Assembly: GCA_027050775.1 (NCBI GenBank) | Contig: JALUBH010000027.1 | Span: 124,001 to 188,000, forward strand | Direction of reading: 5' to 3' | From: Campylobacteraceae bacterium | Lineage (GTDB): Bacteria; Campylobacterota; Campylobacteria; Campylobacterales; Sulfurospirillaceae | DNA length: 64,000 nucleotides | In this document: positions 18,977 through 26,017 of the stretch, in pieces | Layout: each line of letters starts with the position of its first letter | Numbering within the stretch: the first letter of the stretch is position 1 | Notes under the pieces: generated by a model | Told to the model about the DNA's origin: nothing | Databases searched by the model: none | What the model saw: the letters and a program-made list of their open reading frames with translations, nothing else | Translations under genes and position numbers: made by a program

Positions 18977-19444
18977 CTAAGCTTTTAGCTCCTTTAGTTT
19001 TTCTTTTACCGCTTCTACATGTCCTTTGACTTTCACCTTGTTCCAAATAGCTTTGATTTCTCCATCAGGTGAAATTATAAAGGTTGAGCGAACTACTCCC
19101 ATATACTCTCTTCCGTACATCTTTTTGAGTTGCCATACACCATAGCTTTCTAAAACCTCTTTGTTTTCATCAGCCAAAAGTGTAATTTTCAAATCTTTTT
19201 TTTCTATAAAATTTCTATGTTTTTTAGGGCTATCGGGGCTTACTCCCAAGACAACAGCATCTAAGTCTTCAAACTCAGGTAAAGCAGAAGTAAACTCACA
19301 AGCTTCAGTAGTACACCCTGGAGTATTATCCTTTGGATAGAAGTACAAAACTACCCACTTTCCACTCAAATCCCTCAAACAAATCTCAACCTCATCTTGA
19401 TTTGGCAAACAAAATTCCGGCGCTTTTTGGTTAATCTCTAACAT
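18977..19444 (-). CDS. bcp: Thiol peroxidase Bcp (PrxQ)
   Basis: A cytosolic peroxiredoxin of 155 aa that reduces H2O2 and organic peroxides at the expense of thioredoxin. The peroxidatic motif NTPGCTTEACEF supplies Cys44 and resolving Cys49, the spacing typical of the atypical 2-Cys Bcp/PrxQ group. Thioredoxin and its reductase are encoded elsewhere in the window. The start is ATG at 19444, with AAGGA a few nt upstream. The leader contains an exceptional 28-bp perfect inverted repeat. Confidence 0.95.
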   Translation of the reverse strand: MLEINQKAPEFCLPNQDEVEICLRDLSGKWVVLYFYPKDNTPGCTTEACEFTSALPEFEDLDAVVLGVSPDSPKKHRNFIEKKDLKITLLADENKEVLESYGVWQLKKMYGREYMGVVRSTFIISPDGEIKAIWNKVKVKGHVEAVKEKLKELKA

Positions 19445-19456
19445 GTTTCTTTCCTT

Positions 19457-19548
19457 TTTTAATTAAATTTTTCAAAACTATTTCTTAGAGGCAAATCCTT
19501 CCGCAGGGCTAAAGCCTCACGAAATAGTTTTGAAAAATTTAATTAAAA
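19457..19548 (-). repeat. 28-bp perfect inverted repeat in the bcp leader
   Basis: The arms at 19457-19484 and 19521-19548 are perfectly complementary over 28 bp, with a 36-nt interior. The interior, read toward bcp, contains GAGGC...GCCTC, GCTTTAG and AAGGATTT, resembling the core of the leader repeats before mreB. The structure ends at the bcp ribosome site AAGGA, 12 nt upstream of the start. It could be a diverged, enlarged member of the same family or an independent palindromic element. Confidence 0.85.
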
Positions 19549-19606
19549 TTATATCCATAAATGATAAATATTTGCCAATCTTCATCAAATCTCCATAAAC
19601 AACCTC

Positions 19607-19612
19607 TATAAT
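19607..19612 (+). promoter_or_regulatory. Putative -10 box of the cytochrome P460 gene
   Basis: TATAAT at 19607-19612, 30 nt ahead of the ATG, within an A/T-rich stretch. No convincing -35 hexamer is found at the usual distance, which is normal for sigma-70 promoters of Campylobacterota. The ribosome site GAGGAG follows shortly before the start. Confidence 0.45.
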
Positions 19613-19642
19613 TTCTTTACAAATCAATTTTGAGGAGAAAAA

Positions 19643-20173
19643 ATGAAGAAAATTAGTATAGCGTTGGCAGCAGTTGTTCTTAGTACCGCAACACTTTTTG
19701 GTGCGGATGTATATCTTAGCGATAATGCAAAAGTTCCTAATTTAACGATGAAAAACACAGGTCTTAGTTTTAAAGATATAGAGGGTTATCAAAACTATAA
19801 AATAGTCGCTACCCACTTTAGAAAAGACAAAAATGAGATAAGGTATATATTGGCAAATCCTGTTGCATACAATGCCCTAAGAGCTAAGGCAAAAGTGATG
19901 CCAAACGGTAGCAAAGTAGTGAAGATTGGCTGGAGTGTAAATGATATGGCTTCGTTTCCATCAGCTCTTGAAGCGGATAAAATCCAAAGAGTTGAATACA
20001 TGATAAAAGATGCCACAAAACACAAAGAGAGCGATGGTTGGGGATATGCAAGATTTGTTAAGAAAAACGGCAAGTACAAAGCATGGGGCGGAGATCCTAA
20101 AAGCTGTGTAGCCTGCCATGCAAGTGTAAAATCAAATGACGCACTTTTCACAAAATTTCAAAAAATGTTCTAG
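19643..20173 (+). CDS. Periplasmic cytochrome P460-family protein
   Basis: A 176-aa exported c-type cytochrome with a signal peptide (1 to about 20, ending LFGA). The P460-family body includes YKIVATHFRKDKNEIRYILAN and GWGYARFVKKNGKYKAWGGD, and a single haem-binding CVACH motif lies at 155-159. Characterised P460 proteins oxidise hydroxylamine or bind NO, but many homologues are uncharacterised. The catalytic lysine cross-link cannot be judged from the primary sequence. It sits 16 nt before a lipoprotein gene and upstream of the msr two-component system, suggesting a periplasmic stress or nitrogen-oxide role. Confidence 0.87.
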   Translation: MKKISIALAAVVLSTATLFGADVYLSDNAKVPNLTMKNTGLSFKDIEGYQNYKIVATHFRKDKNEIRYILANPVAYNALRAKAKVMPNGSKVVKIGWSVNDMASFPSALEADKIQRVEYMIKDATKHKESDGWGYARFVKKNGKYKAWGGDPKSCVACHASVKSNDALFTKFQKMF

Positions 20174-20189
20174 AAATTAAAGGAAAAAT

Positions 20190-20585
20190 ATGAAAACAAA
20201 ATTATTATTAACAATAGCGGCGACTACAACACTACTTTTTGCCGGTTGTTCAACTAGCAATAGCAACTTAAATGCAAATTCGCAAATGGTATCACATCTA
20301 AGTGACAGCTCCGGCATGACTCTATATACATTTGATAAAGATACGACAAATCAATCAAACTGCTACAATGGTTGTGAGAAAAAATGGCCTGTTTTTTATG
20401 GAAATTTAGATAAACTAAAACTTCCAAGTGATGTATTAAAATCAGATTTTGGAACAATCACAAGAAAAAACGGTGTCATGCAAGCTACTTATAAAACCAA
20501 ACCATTGTATTACTTTTTCAAAGATACAAAATCAGGTGATACAAACGGTGACGGCAAAAAAGGTGTTTGGCACATAATAAAATAA
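20190..20585 (+). CDS. Lipoprotein of the secreted Y-X4-D repeat family
   Basis: A 131-aa lipoprotein: the signal peptide ends in LFAGC with lipid-modified Cys20. The remainder matches the family annotated as secreted repeat with Y-X4-D motif (COG4315-like), with LYTFDKDT near residue 46 and LYYFFKDTKSGDTNGDGKKG near the C-terminus, and the CYNGCEKKWPVF cysteine pair. The biochemical role of the family is unknown. It is encoded 16 nt after the cytochrome P460 gene, so the two are probably co-transcribed. Confidence 0.85.
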   Translation: MKTKLLLTIAATTTLLFAGCSTSNSNLNANSQMVSHLSDSSGMTLYTFDKDTTNQSNCYNGCEKKWPVFYGNLDKLKLPSDVLKSDFGTITRKNGVMQATYKTKPLYYFFKDTKSGDTNGDGKKGVWHIIK

Positions 20586-20597
20586 GAAATGAGGAAA

Positions 20598-20713
20598 CTC
20601 GTGCAATACTGCGAGGAATTTTAAACGGCTGACGCTCCTATATAGAGCGTCAGCTCGTGCTTTAGTCGCGAGGAATTTTTTAGGGGCTTTGCCCCTAAAA
20701 AAGGGGACAGTTA
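20598..20713 (+). repeat. Tandem pair of hairpin leader repeats in front of the msr response regulator
   Basis: Copy 1 starts at 20598 (CTCGTGCAATACTGCGAGGAATTTT), and copy 2 starts at 20654 with CTCGTGCTTTAGTCGCGAGGAATTTT-like sequence. Between them is a 10-bp hairpin (20628-20637 with 20645-20654). Copy 2 continues into a perfect 12-bp hairpin with a TTT loop (20676-20687 with 20691-20702) and then GGGGACAG, the ribosome site of the regulator ATG at 20715. The core GCTTTAGT, GAATT, GCTTTGC apex and GACAG tail are shared with the mreB leader. Confidence 0.85.
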
Positions 20714-20714
20714 A

Positions 20715-21398
20715 ATGAAAAAAAAGATCCTGATAGTAGAAGATGAAGAGAGCATAGTTGAGTTTATAAAAAATCGACTGCAGAGCAATCTTTATGATAC
20801 ACATATCGCATATGATGGAAGAGAGGCTATCTCCAAAATAGCCTCAAATTCATATGACTTAATCACGCTTGATGTCATGCTTCCGCATGTAGATGGATTT
20901 GAGATATGCAAAACCATAAGAAAAAAATCAAAAAAGTGCTTAATTGTTATGATTAGCGCACTTGATACGATGGAATTTAAGACAAAAGGGTATGATTGCG
21001 GGATAGATGACTATATCGCAAAGCCATTTTCTGCTAGAGAGTTGGCTATTAAAATCAAATCTTTGTTAAAAAGAAAAGAGGAACTCGCTTGCCTTAAGGA
21101 TAAATCTCTTTGCGATATAATTCTCAAAGAAGAGGCAAAAGAGGTACTTGTAGATGGCTTTAAGATAGAGTTTACACCAAGTGAATATACAATCTTATCT
21201 GTATTGATAAACAATAAAAACAGAGTCTTTTCAAGAGCAGATTTGGCTCAAATCATATATGACAATTATCTAGGAGAGATAGATGAGCAGGGCATAAACA
21301 GCCATATTTACCATATAAGAGAAAAGGTCAAAGAGTATTATGATAAAGAGATTATAAAAACCGTAAGAGGGATAGGATACAAGATATATGAAAATTAA
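20715..21398 (+). CDS. OmpR-family response regulator
   Basis: The 227-aa regulator has a receiver domain (1 to about 118) with acidic pocket EDEE, phospho-acceptor Asp53 in LDVMLPHVDGFE and conserved Lys in AKPF. A winged-helix DNA-binding domain follows (about 125-225; FTPSEYTILSVLINN, KTVRGIGYKIY). It is translated with the histidine kinase (11-nt overlap), which itself overlaps the MsrAB gene. The system therefore very likely controls periplasmic methionine sulfoxide repair. Its start lies directly behind the hairpin leader repeats. Confidence 0.95.
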   Translation: MKKKILIVEDEESIVEFIKNRLQSNLYDTHIAYDGREAISKIASNSYDLITLDVMLPHVDGFEICKTIRKKSKKCLIVMISALDTMEFKTKGYDCGIDDYIAKPFSARELAIKIKSLLKRKEELACLKDKSLCDIILKEEAKEVLVDGFKIEFTPSEYTILSVLINNKNRVFSRADLAQIIYDNYLGEIDEQGINSHIYHIREKVKEYYDKEIIKTVRGIGYKIYEN

Positions 21399-22407
21399 AT
21401 CATTTTTGATCATCATCTATACTTTAGCGGGGTTTTTTATATCTATTTTAAGCTCATTTTTGACTTATATCATCATCGGCAAACCTATCGGGGTGACTAT
21501 GGTTATTCAGATTGTATTTGTGGTTATTTTTCTAACTCCTGTTGTAGGTATTATAAGTTTTATACTCGGAAGATACCTTTCTTTGAAGTTTGATTTTATA
21601 AAAAATCGCTTAGAGGATATCAGAAATGAAAATTATGTCAAAGATACCAGCAAAAACACGATAACAGAGATAAATGATATAAATGACAATATGAACTTTT
21701 TGTCTGACCAATTAAAATATCTCATAGAAGATTTGAAACAAAAAAACCAAGATCTATCGAACCTACTTATATCTATGGCTCATGACATAAAGACGCCGAT
21801 AACTATACTCAATGGCTATATAGAGGAAATGGAAGACGGTATGATAGAGAGCCAAAATCTTCCTCAAGCACTAACTCACATGAAAGAGGAGATAAAGTTT
21901 TTGGATGAATTGACAGTAGATATGCTTGAATTTATAACATCTATGGATAGGCATAAAACCAAGGAAAAGATAGAATTATATACTTTGGTGCAAGATGAAA
22001 TCTTCCCTGTGTTGCCACTAAAAGCAGATGTAAAATACCTAAATGAGCTTGAAGAAGGATTTTTTATAGAGTTTAATAGAATAGATTTAAAAAAGGTAAT
22101 CTTAAATCTATTGGATAACGCTATAAAACACACGGAAGTTGGCTACATAAAGGTATATGATAAAAACGATATCATTGTATTTGAAAATAGTGGAGATATG
22201 ATAGATGAAGAGTTTAAAGAAAAGATTTTTGAGCCTTTTTTCTCGATAGACAAAAGCAAAAACAGGAAGAAAAGCGGCTTTGGGCTGGGTTTAAGTATAG
22301 TAAAAAACCTATGCCTTAGTAACAACTACACATGTACTTTACATAGTAGTGATAAAATAAAAACACTGTTTTATTTAAAAAAAGTTAACAAGGAGATGAT
22401 AAAATGA
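21388..22407 (+). CDS. Membrane sensor histidine kinase
   Basis: The 339-aa protein has two transmembrane helices (about 7-30 and 38-62) separated by only a few residues, so there is no sizeable periplasmic sensor. The signal is probably sensed in or near the membrane. The HisKA domain has His132 in MAHDIKTPITIL. The HATPase domain shows NLLDNAIKHT (N box), a FENSGD segment and KSGFGLGLSIVKN (G2 box). It overlaps the response regulator by 11 nt and the msrAB gene by 4 nt, a strict three-gene translational unit. Confidence 0.94.
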   Translation: MKIKSFLIIIYTLAGFFISILSSFLTYIIIGKPIGVTMVIQIVFVVIFLTPVVGIISFILGRYLSLKFDFIKNRLEDIRNENYVKDTSKNTITEINDINDNMNFLSDQLKYLIEDLKQKNQDLSNLLISMAHDIKTPITILNGYIEEMEDGMIESQNLPQALTHMKEEIKFLDELTVDMLEFITSMDRHKTKEKIELYTLVQDEIFPVLPLKADVKYLNELEEGFFIEFNRIDLKKVILNLLDNAIKHTEVGYIKVYDKNDIIVFENSGDMIDEEFKEKIFEPFFSIDKSKNRKKSGFGLGLSIVKNLCLSNNYTCTLHSSDKIKTLFYLKKVNKEMIK

Positions 22408-23636
22408 AATTTATAATTTTAATACTAGGAATAGCAATGTCGATTTATGCGAAGCAAGAAACTATAGTTTTTAGTGCGGGGTGTTTCTGGGGAGTGGAAA
22501 AACATTTTGAGCAAATCCCCGGAGTCATAGATGCAAAATCAGGATATGCGGGAGGAAACTATCCAAATCCCACTTATGATACTGTTTTAAAGTATAGACA
22601 CTCCACGCCAAAAGGCTTGGTAAATTACACAGAATCAGTCGAAGTCAAATTTGATGATACAAAGGTAAGTGCTAAAAAACTTATCAAGGATTTTTGGGAA
22701 CTTCACAACCCAACTCAAATAGACGGACAAGGTAACGATATAGGCAATAACTACAGAAGTGCTATATTTTACACAAATGAAAGACAACACAAAATCGCTC
22801 TTGAGACAAGAGATGAGTATCAAAAACTTCTAAGCAAAGCAGGATACGGCAAGATAACCACACAGATAGAGCCTTTAGAGAGGTTTTATGATGCTGAGAG
22901 TTATCACCAAAACTATCTTCAAAAAAATCCAAATGGTTATTGCCCGAATCACGCAACGGGTGTAAAATTTGAAAAAACAAAAAAGCAGATCTCTTATATC
23001 AAACCTCTTGGAGGAAAAGAGATTGTCGTTATAGATGCCGTAGATTGTCCATATTGTGAAAAATTCAAAAAAGATGTTACCTCTTCATACAATGGAGACA
23101 CGCCTCTTAGGACTGCACACAGTGATCAACTAAAAAACTTTGATATTAAGACAAAACTTGATGCTACGCCTACCATCCTTTTTATAGATAACGGAAAAGA
23201 GATTTTCGCCCACAGGGGATATATGGATAAAAAAGATTTTTACAAGGCATTAGGTTTGTTTAAACTAGGTCAAAACAGTGAAGCTTTCAATGTTGCTTTT
23301 AATCAAGGCACAGACGGCAGATACTGCAAACAGTACGATATATTTAAACATACTCCAGATGGCGTCTTTATAGATAAACTCTCCGGAGACATACTTTTTG
23401 ATACAAGAGACAGGTTTAACTCCGGCTCTGGATGGCTTAGTTTTTTCAAAGCGGTTGACGGCTCAGTGATAGAAAGAGAAGACAACAGCTATGGTATGCA
23501 CCGAGTTGAAGTCATTGCCAAAAAGAGTGGCATCCACTTAGGACATGTATTTGATGATGCCCCTGGAGGCAGACAAAGGTTTTGTATAAATGCTACCGTT
23601 TTGGATTTTGTACCAAGAGATAAAGTACAAAAATAA
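22404..23636 (+). CDS. msrAB: Periplasmic MsrA-thioredoxin-MsrB fusion
   Basis: Three redox domains lie behind an N-terminal signal sequence (1 to about 16). They are MsrA (about 19-190; catalytic Cys27 in GCFWG, GYAGG, NPNGYCPNH), a thioredoxin-like domain (about 205-290; DCPYC at 214-218, cis-Pro ATPTILF), and MsrB (about 300-405; GWLSF, GIHLGHVFDD, catalytic Cys394 in RFCINA). The MsrB part lacks the usual zinc CXXC pairs and has SGSGW in place of SGCGW. It should repair both epimers of methionine sulfoxide in exported proteins. The domain order differs from Neisseria PilB (Trx-MsrA-MsrB). Confidence 0.93.
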   Translation: MKFIILILGIAMSIYAKQETIVFSAGCFWGVEKHFEQIPGVIDAKSGYAGGNYPNPTYDTVLKYRHSTPKGLVNYTESVEVKFDDTKVSAKKLIKDFWELHNPTQIDGQGNDIGNNYRSAIFYTNERQHKIALETRDEYQKLLSKAGYGKITTQIEPLERFYDAESYHQNYLQKNPNGYCPNHATGVKFEKTKKQISYIKPLGGKEIVVIDAVDCPYCEKFKKDVTSSYNGDTPLRTAHSDQLKNFDIKTKLDATPTILFIDNGKEIFAHRGYMDKKDFYKALGLFKLGQNSEAFNVAFNQGTDGRYCKQYDIFKHTPDGVFIDKLSGDILFDTRDRFNSGSGWLSFFKAVDGSVIEREDNSYGMHRVEVIAKKSGIHLGHVFDDAPGGRQRFCINATVLDFVPRDKVQK

Positions 23637-23645
23637 CAAAAAATT

Positions 23646-23653
23646 GATATAAT
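23646..23653 (+). promoter_or_regulatory. Putative -10 box of trxC
   Basis: GATATAAT at 23646-23653 lies between msrAB and trxC, 31 nt ahead of the trxC ATG and followed by a strong AGGAGG ribosome site. No clear -35 hexamer is seen. It suggests that trxC can be transcribed independently of the msr operon. Confidence 0.45.
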
Positions 23654-23684
23654 TAAAGAAATATTTTACACAGGAGGACTTAGA

Positions 23685-24107
23685 ATGAAAGTTATTTGTC
23701 CACATTGTCAAGCCATAAACAATGTACCTAAAAAAGATGATTATAAAAAAGCAAACTGCGGTAAATGCAAAAATTCACTATTAGAAGCAAAACCGATAGA
23801 GTTGACAAGCTCAAACATAGATAGAATTTTAGAAAATTCTGATATACCGGTCATTGTTGATTTTTGGGCTCCTTGGTGTGGGCCTTGCAAGATGATGGCT
23901 CCCGTTTTTGCAGATGTCGCTACCGGTTTTCCACTAAAAGTGCTATTTGCGAAGGTAAATACAGAAAATGAGCAGTTTCTAGGAAGCAGATTTAAGATAA
24001 GAAGCATCCCGACTCTAGTTGTCTTTAAAAATGGCAAAGAAGTCGATAGAATCTCAGGTGCACTAGATCCTGTATCTCTTGAAAATTATGTGAGGCAGTT
24101 TAGTTAG
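23685..24107 (+). CDS. trxC: Thioredoxin 2 with N-terminal zinc finger
   Basis: TrxC of 140 aa. An N-terminal zinc ribbon (Cys5-X2-Cys8, Cys25-X2-Cys28) precedes a thioredoxin fold with the WCGPC active site at 64-68 and cis-Pro in IRSIPTLVVF. TrxC-type thioredoxins are typically oxidative-stress responsive in the cytosol, which agrees with the neighbouring msr and P460 genes. The gene ends convergently with the histidine kinase gene, overlapping by 4 nt. Confidence 0.95.
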   Translation: MKVICPHCQAINNVPKKDDYKKANCGKCKNSLLEAKPIELTSSNIDRILENSDIPVIVDFWAPWCGPCKMMAPVFADVATGFPLKVLFAKVNTENEQFLGSRFKIRSIPTLVVFKNGKEVDRISGALDPVSLENYVRQFS

Positions 24108-25987
24108 TCAAGCGGGATAGATATAACAAACTCTGTCCCCGCGTTTTTATTTGTAAAACTTAGCTCTCCTTGAAAATTATTTTCTATTATAATTTTTGAC
24201 ATATATAAGCCAACACCGGTACCTTTAGATTGGGATTTTGTTGTAAAGTAGGGTTCAAATATCTTGTCCTTAATCTCCAATGGCACTCCTAGGGCATTAT
24301 CTTGAATCATAATTTTTACTCTTTTATCAATTTTCACTGCTGTTATCTCCACTCTGCCATTCTTCACTTTATTTGACAATATAGCATCCTTGGCATTATT
24401 TAGGATATTTAAAAATACCTGCTCTAGTTTTTTCTTGTCTCCTTTTATAAAAATACTACTGTCACAAATGCAAAAAATATCAATCAAGTTGTGCTCAAAT
24501 GAGCATTGCGCCATATAAATCATATCCTTCAACTCTTCTTTAAGATTAAAATTTTCAACATATACGGATGGCTTGAAAAAATCTCTAAAAACATCTATCG
24601 TTTTGGAAAGATATGTTATATTTTTCTCCATCCTAGAAAAGCTTTTTAGCATTATCTCTTTCGAAAGATAGCCTTCTTTTTCTAGCAACATCATTTTACT
24701 GACCGATATGCCGAGTGTATTTAGAGGCTGTTTCCATTGGTGAGATATATTTCCGAGCATCTCTCCCATTGATGCCAATTTATTTTGGTTTTGTATAAGC
24801 ATCAACTGTTTTTTGCTTTTTTCCATCTCATTAAGAATCGTACTTTTATATTTTAAAAATATTTTTTTGCTTTTTTGCGTCAAAATAAAGAGTAAAATAC
24901 TCAACAAAATTGCAATTAGAACAAAAACGATTGCTAACCTAACAAGTGTGTCGTGTAATTCAATTTTTATCTCTTTTTCTCTGTTGTGTATTGACATCTC
25001 TATGTCATTAAGATTTTCGCCCAAGCCTACTGCCCATTTCCATCTATCTAGCCCTGATATATAAGACATTTTCTGAGTTGTTTTTTTCATATCTAGATTT
25101 GTCTTAGCCCTATAGTCTATGAAACCTCCACCATCTTTTGCTATTTTTATAGCCTTATCGATAAAGTTTTTTATATCTTTATCATTCATGCTTGATATAT
25201 TTTTACTCATATATAGGCTACTCAAATGGGTCAAGATTTTGCCATTATAAGATAAGGTAAAAAAATACCTATCTTCGCCATATCCCATATCTTGTATCTC
25301 TTTGAGTATCTTTTCTTGTAGTTTTTGCTCAAAATCAACCACATATTCACCGGTGCCTATAAACCAGTCAAGTGGCTCAAAATATTTACTATATCCAATT
25401 TTTTTATATCCTATATACTCTTCATTTGGCTTTTTCCAATACCAGGTATAAAAAGTACTACCATTTCTTTTGCACAATCTAGCCATATTTTTTACAACCA
25501 AATCACCCTTTATATCTGTGTAGTTTGAGAAATCATCCCCTTCAAATTGTGGCTCTACAGGTAGCAAAATATTCTTTAGCTTTATAGAATATATGAAAAA
25601 ATAACCTCTATTTTGATTAAATCTTATAGGTCTAAGTGCGTCCTTTATCATTTTTTCGATTACTTTTTTATCTTTGCCCCTATTTTGCATATATATATTC
25701 ATACTTATCGCATATGCCATATTGACTTTTTGTTTCAACTTCTTTTTCAAAGTCTCTTTTGCGATTCTTCTTTGATAGTTTATATGCCGCATTAGCGCTA
25801 GAACTTCATTTTTAATTCTATTTTTCTTAATTTGTAAGAAGTTTTTTTTCATATTCTCTATATTTTGTTTACCTACTTGAATTTTATTACCAATGACTAC
25901 AAAGAATATGACTACAAAAAAAATAATAACTAGCAAAACAGGAATCAATTTTATCAATTTTAAAACTTGTTTCTCTTGTTTATCCAC
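24104..25987 (-). CDS. Cache-domain sensor histidine kinase
   Basis: The 627-aa kinase has TM1 (about 13-33), a large periplasmic double Cache region (about 60-330; RGYFFIYS and DRYFFTLSYNGKILTHL are typical Cache strands; DWFIGTGEYV and RWKWAVGLGEN close the two modules), and TM2 (about 350-370). The H box is GNISHQWKQPLNTLG (His416), the variant common in Campylobacterota, followed by HATPase motifs NILNNAKDAI and GTGVGLYMSK. The GTG start is preceded by AAGGA. It is the last gene of a three-gene signalling cluster whose other members are two response regulators. Confidence 0.93.
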   Translation of the reverse strand: MDKQEKQVLKLIKLIPVLLVIIFFVVIFFVVIGNKIQVGKQNIENMKKNFLQIKKNRIKNEVLALMRHINYQRRIAKETLKKKLKQKVNMAYAISMNIYMQNRGKDKKVIEKMIKDALRPIRFNQNRGYFFIYSIKLKNILLPVEPQFEGDDFSNYTDIKGDLVVKNMARLCKRNGSTFYTWYWKKPNEEYIGYKKIGYSKYFEPLDWFIGTGEYVVDFEQKLQEKILKEIQDMGYGEDRYFFTLSYNGKILTHLSSLYMSKNISSMNDKDIKNFIDKAIKIAKDGGGFIDYRAKTNLDMKKTTQKMSYISGLDRWKWAVGLGENLNDIEMSIHNREKEIKIELHDTLVRLAIVFVLIAILLSILLFILTQKSKKIFLKYKSTILNEMEKSKKQLMLIQNQNKLASMGEMLGNISHQWKQPLNTLGISVSKMMLLEKEGYLSKEIMLKSFSRMEKNITYLSKTIDVFRDFFKPSVYVENFNLKEELKDMIYMAQCSFEHNLIDIFCICDSSIFIKGDKKKLEQVFLNILNNAKDAILSNKVKNGRVEITAVKIDKRVKIMIQDNALGVPLEIKDKIFEPYFTTKSQSKGTGVGLYMSKIIIENNFQGELSFTNKNAGTEFVISIPLD

Positions 25988-26017
25988 AGTTTGCTTCCTT
26001 AGCTAAGTACTTATTAG

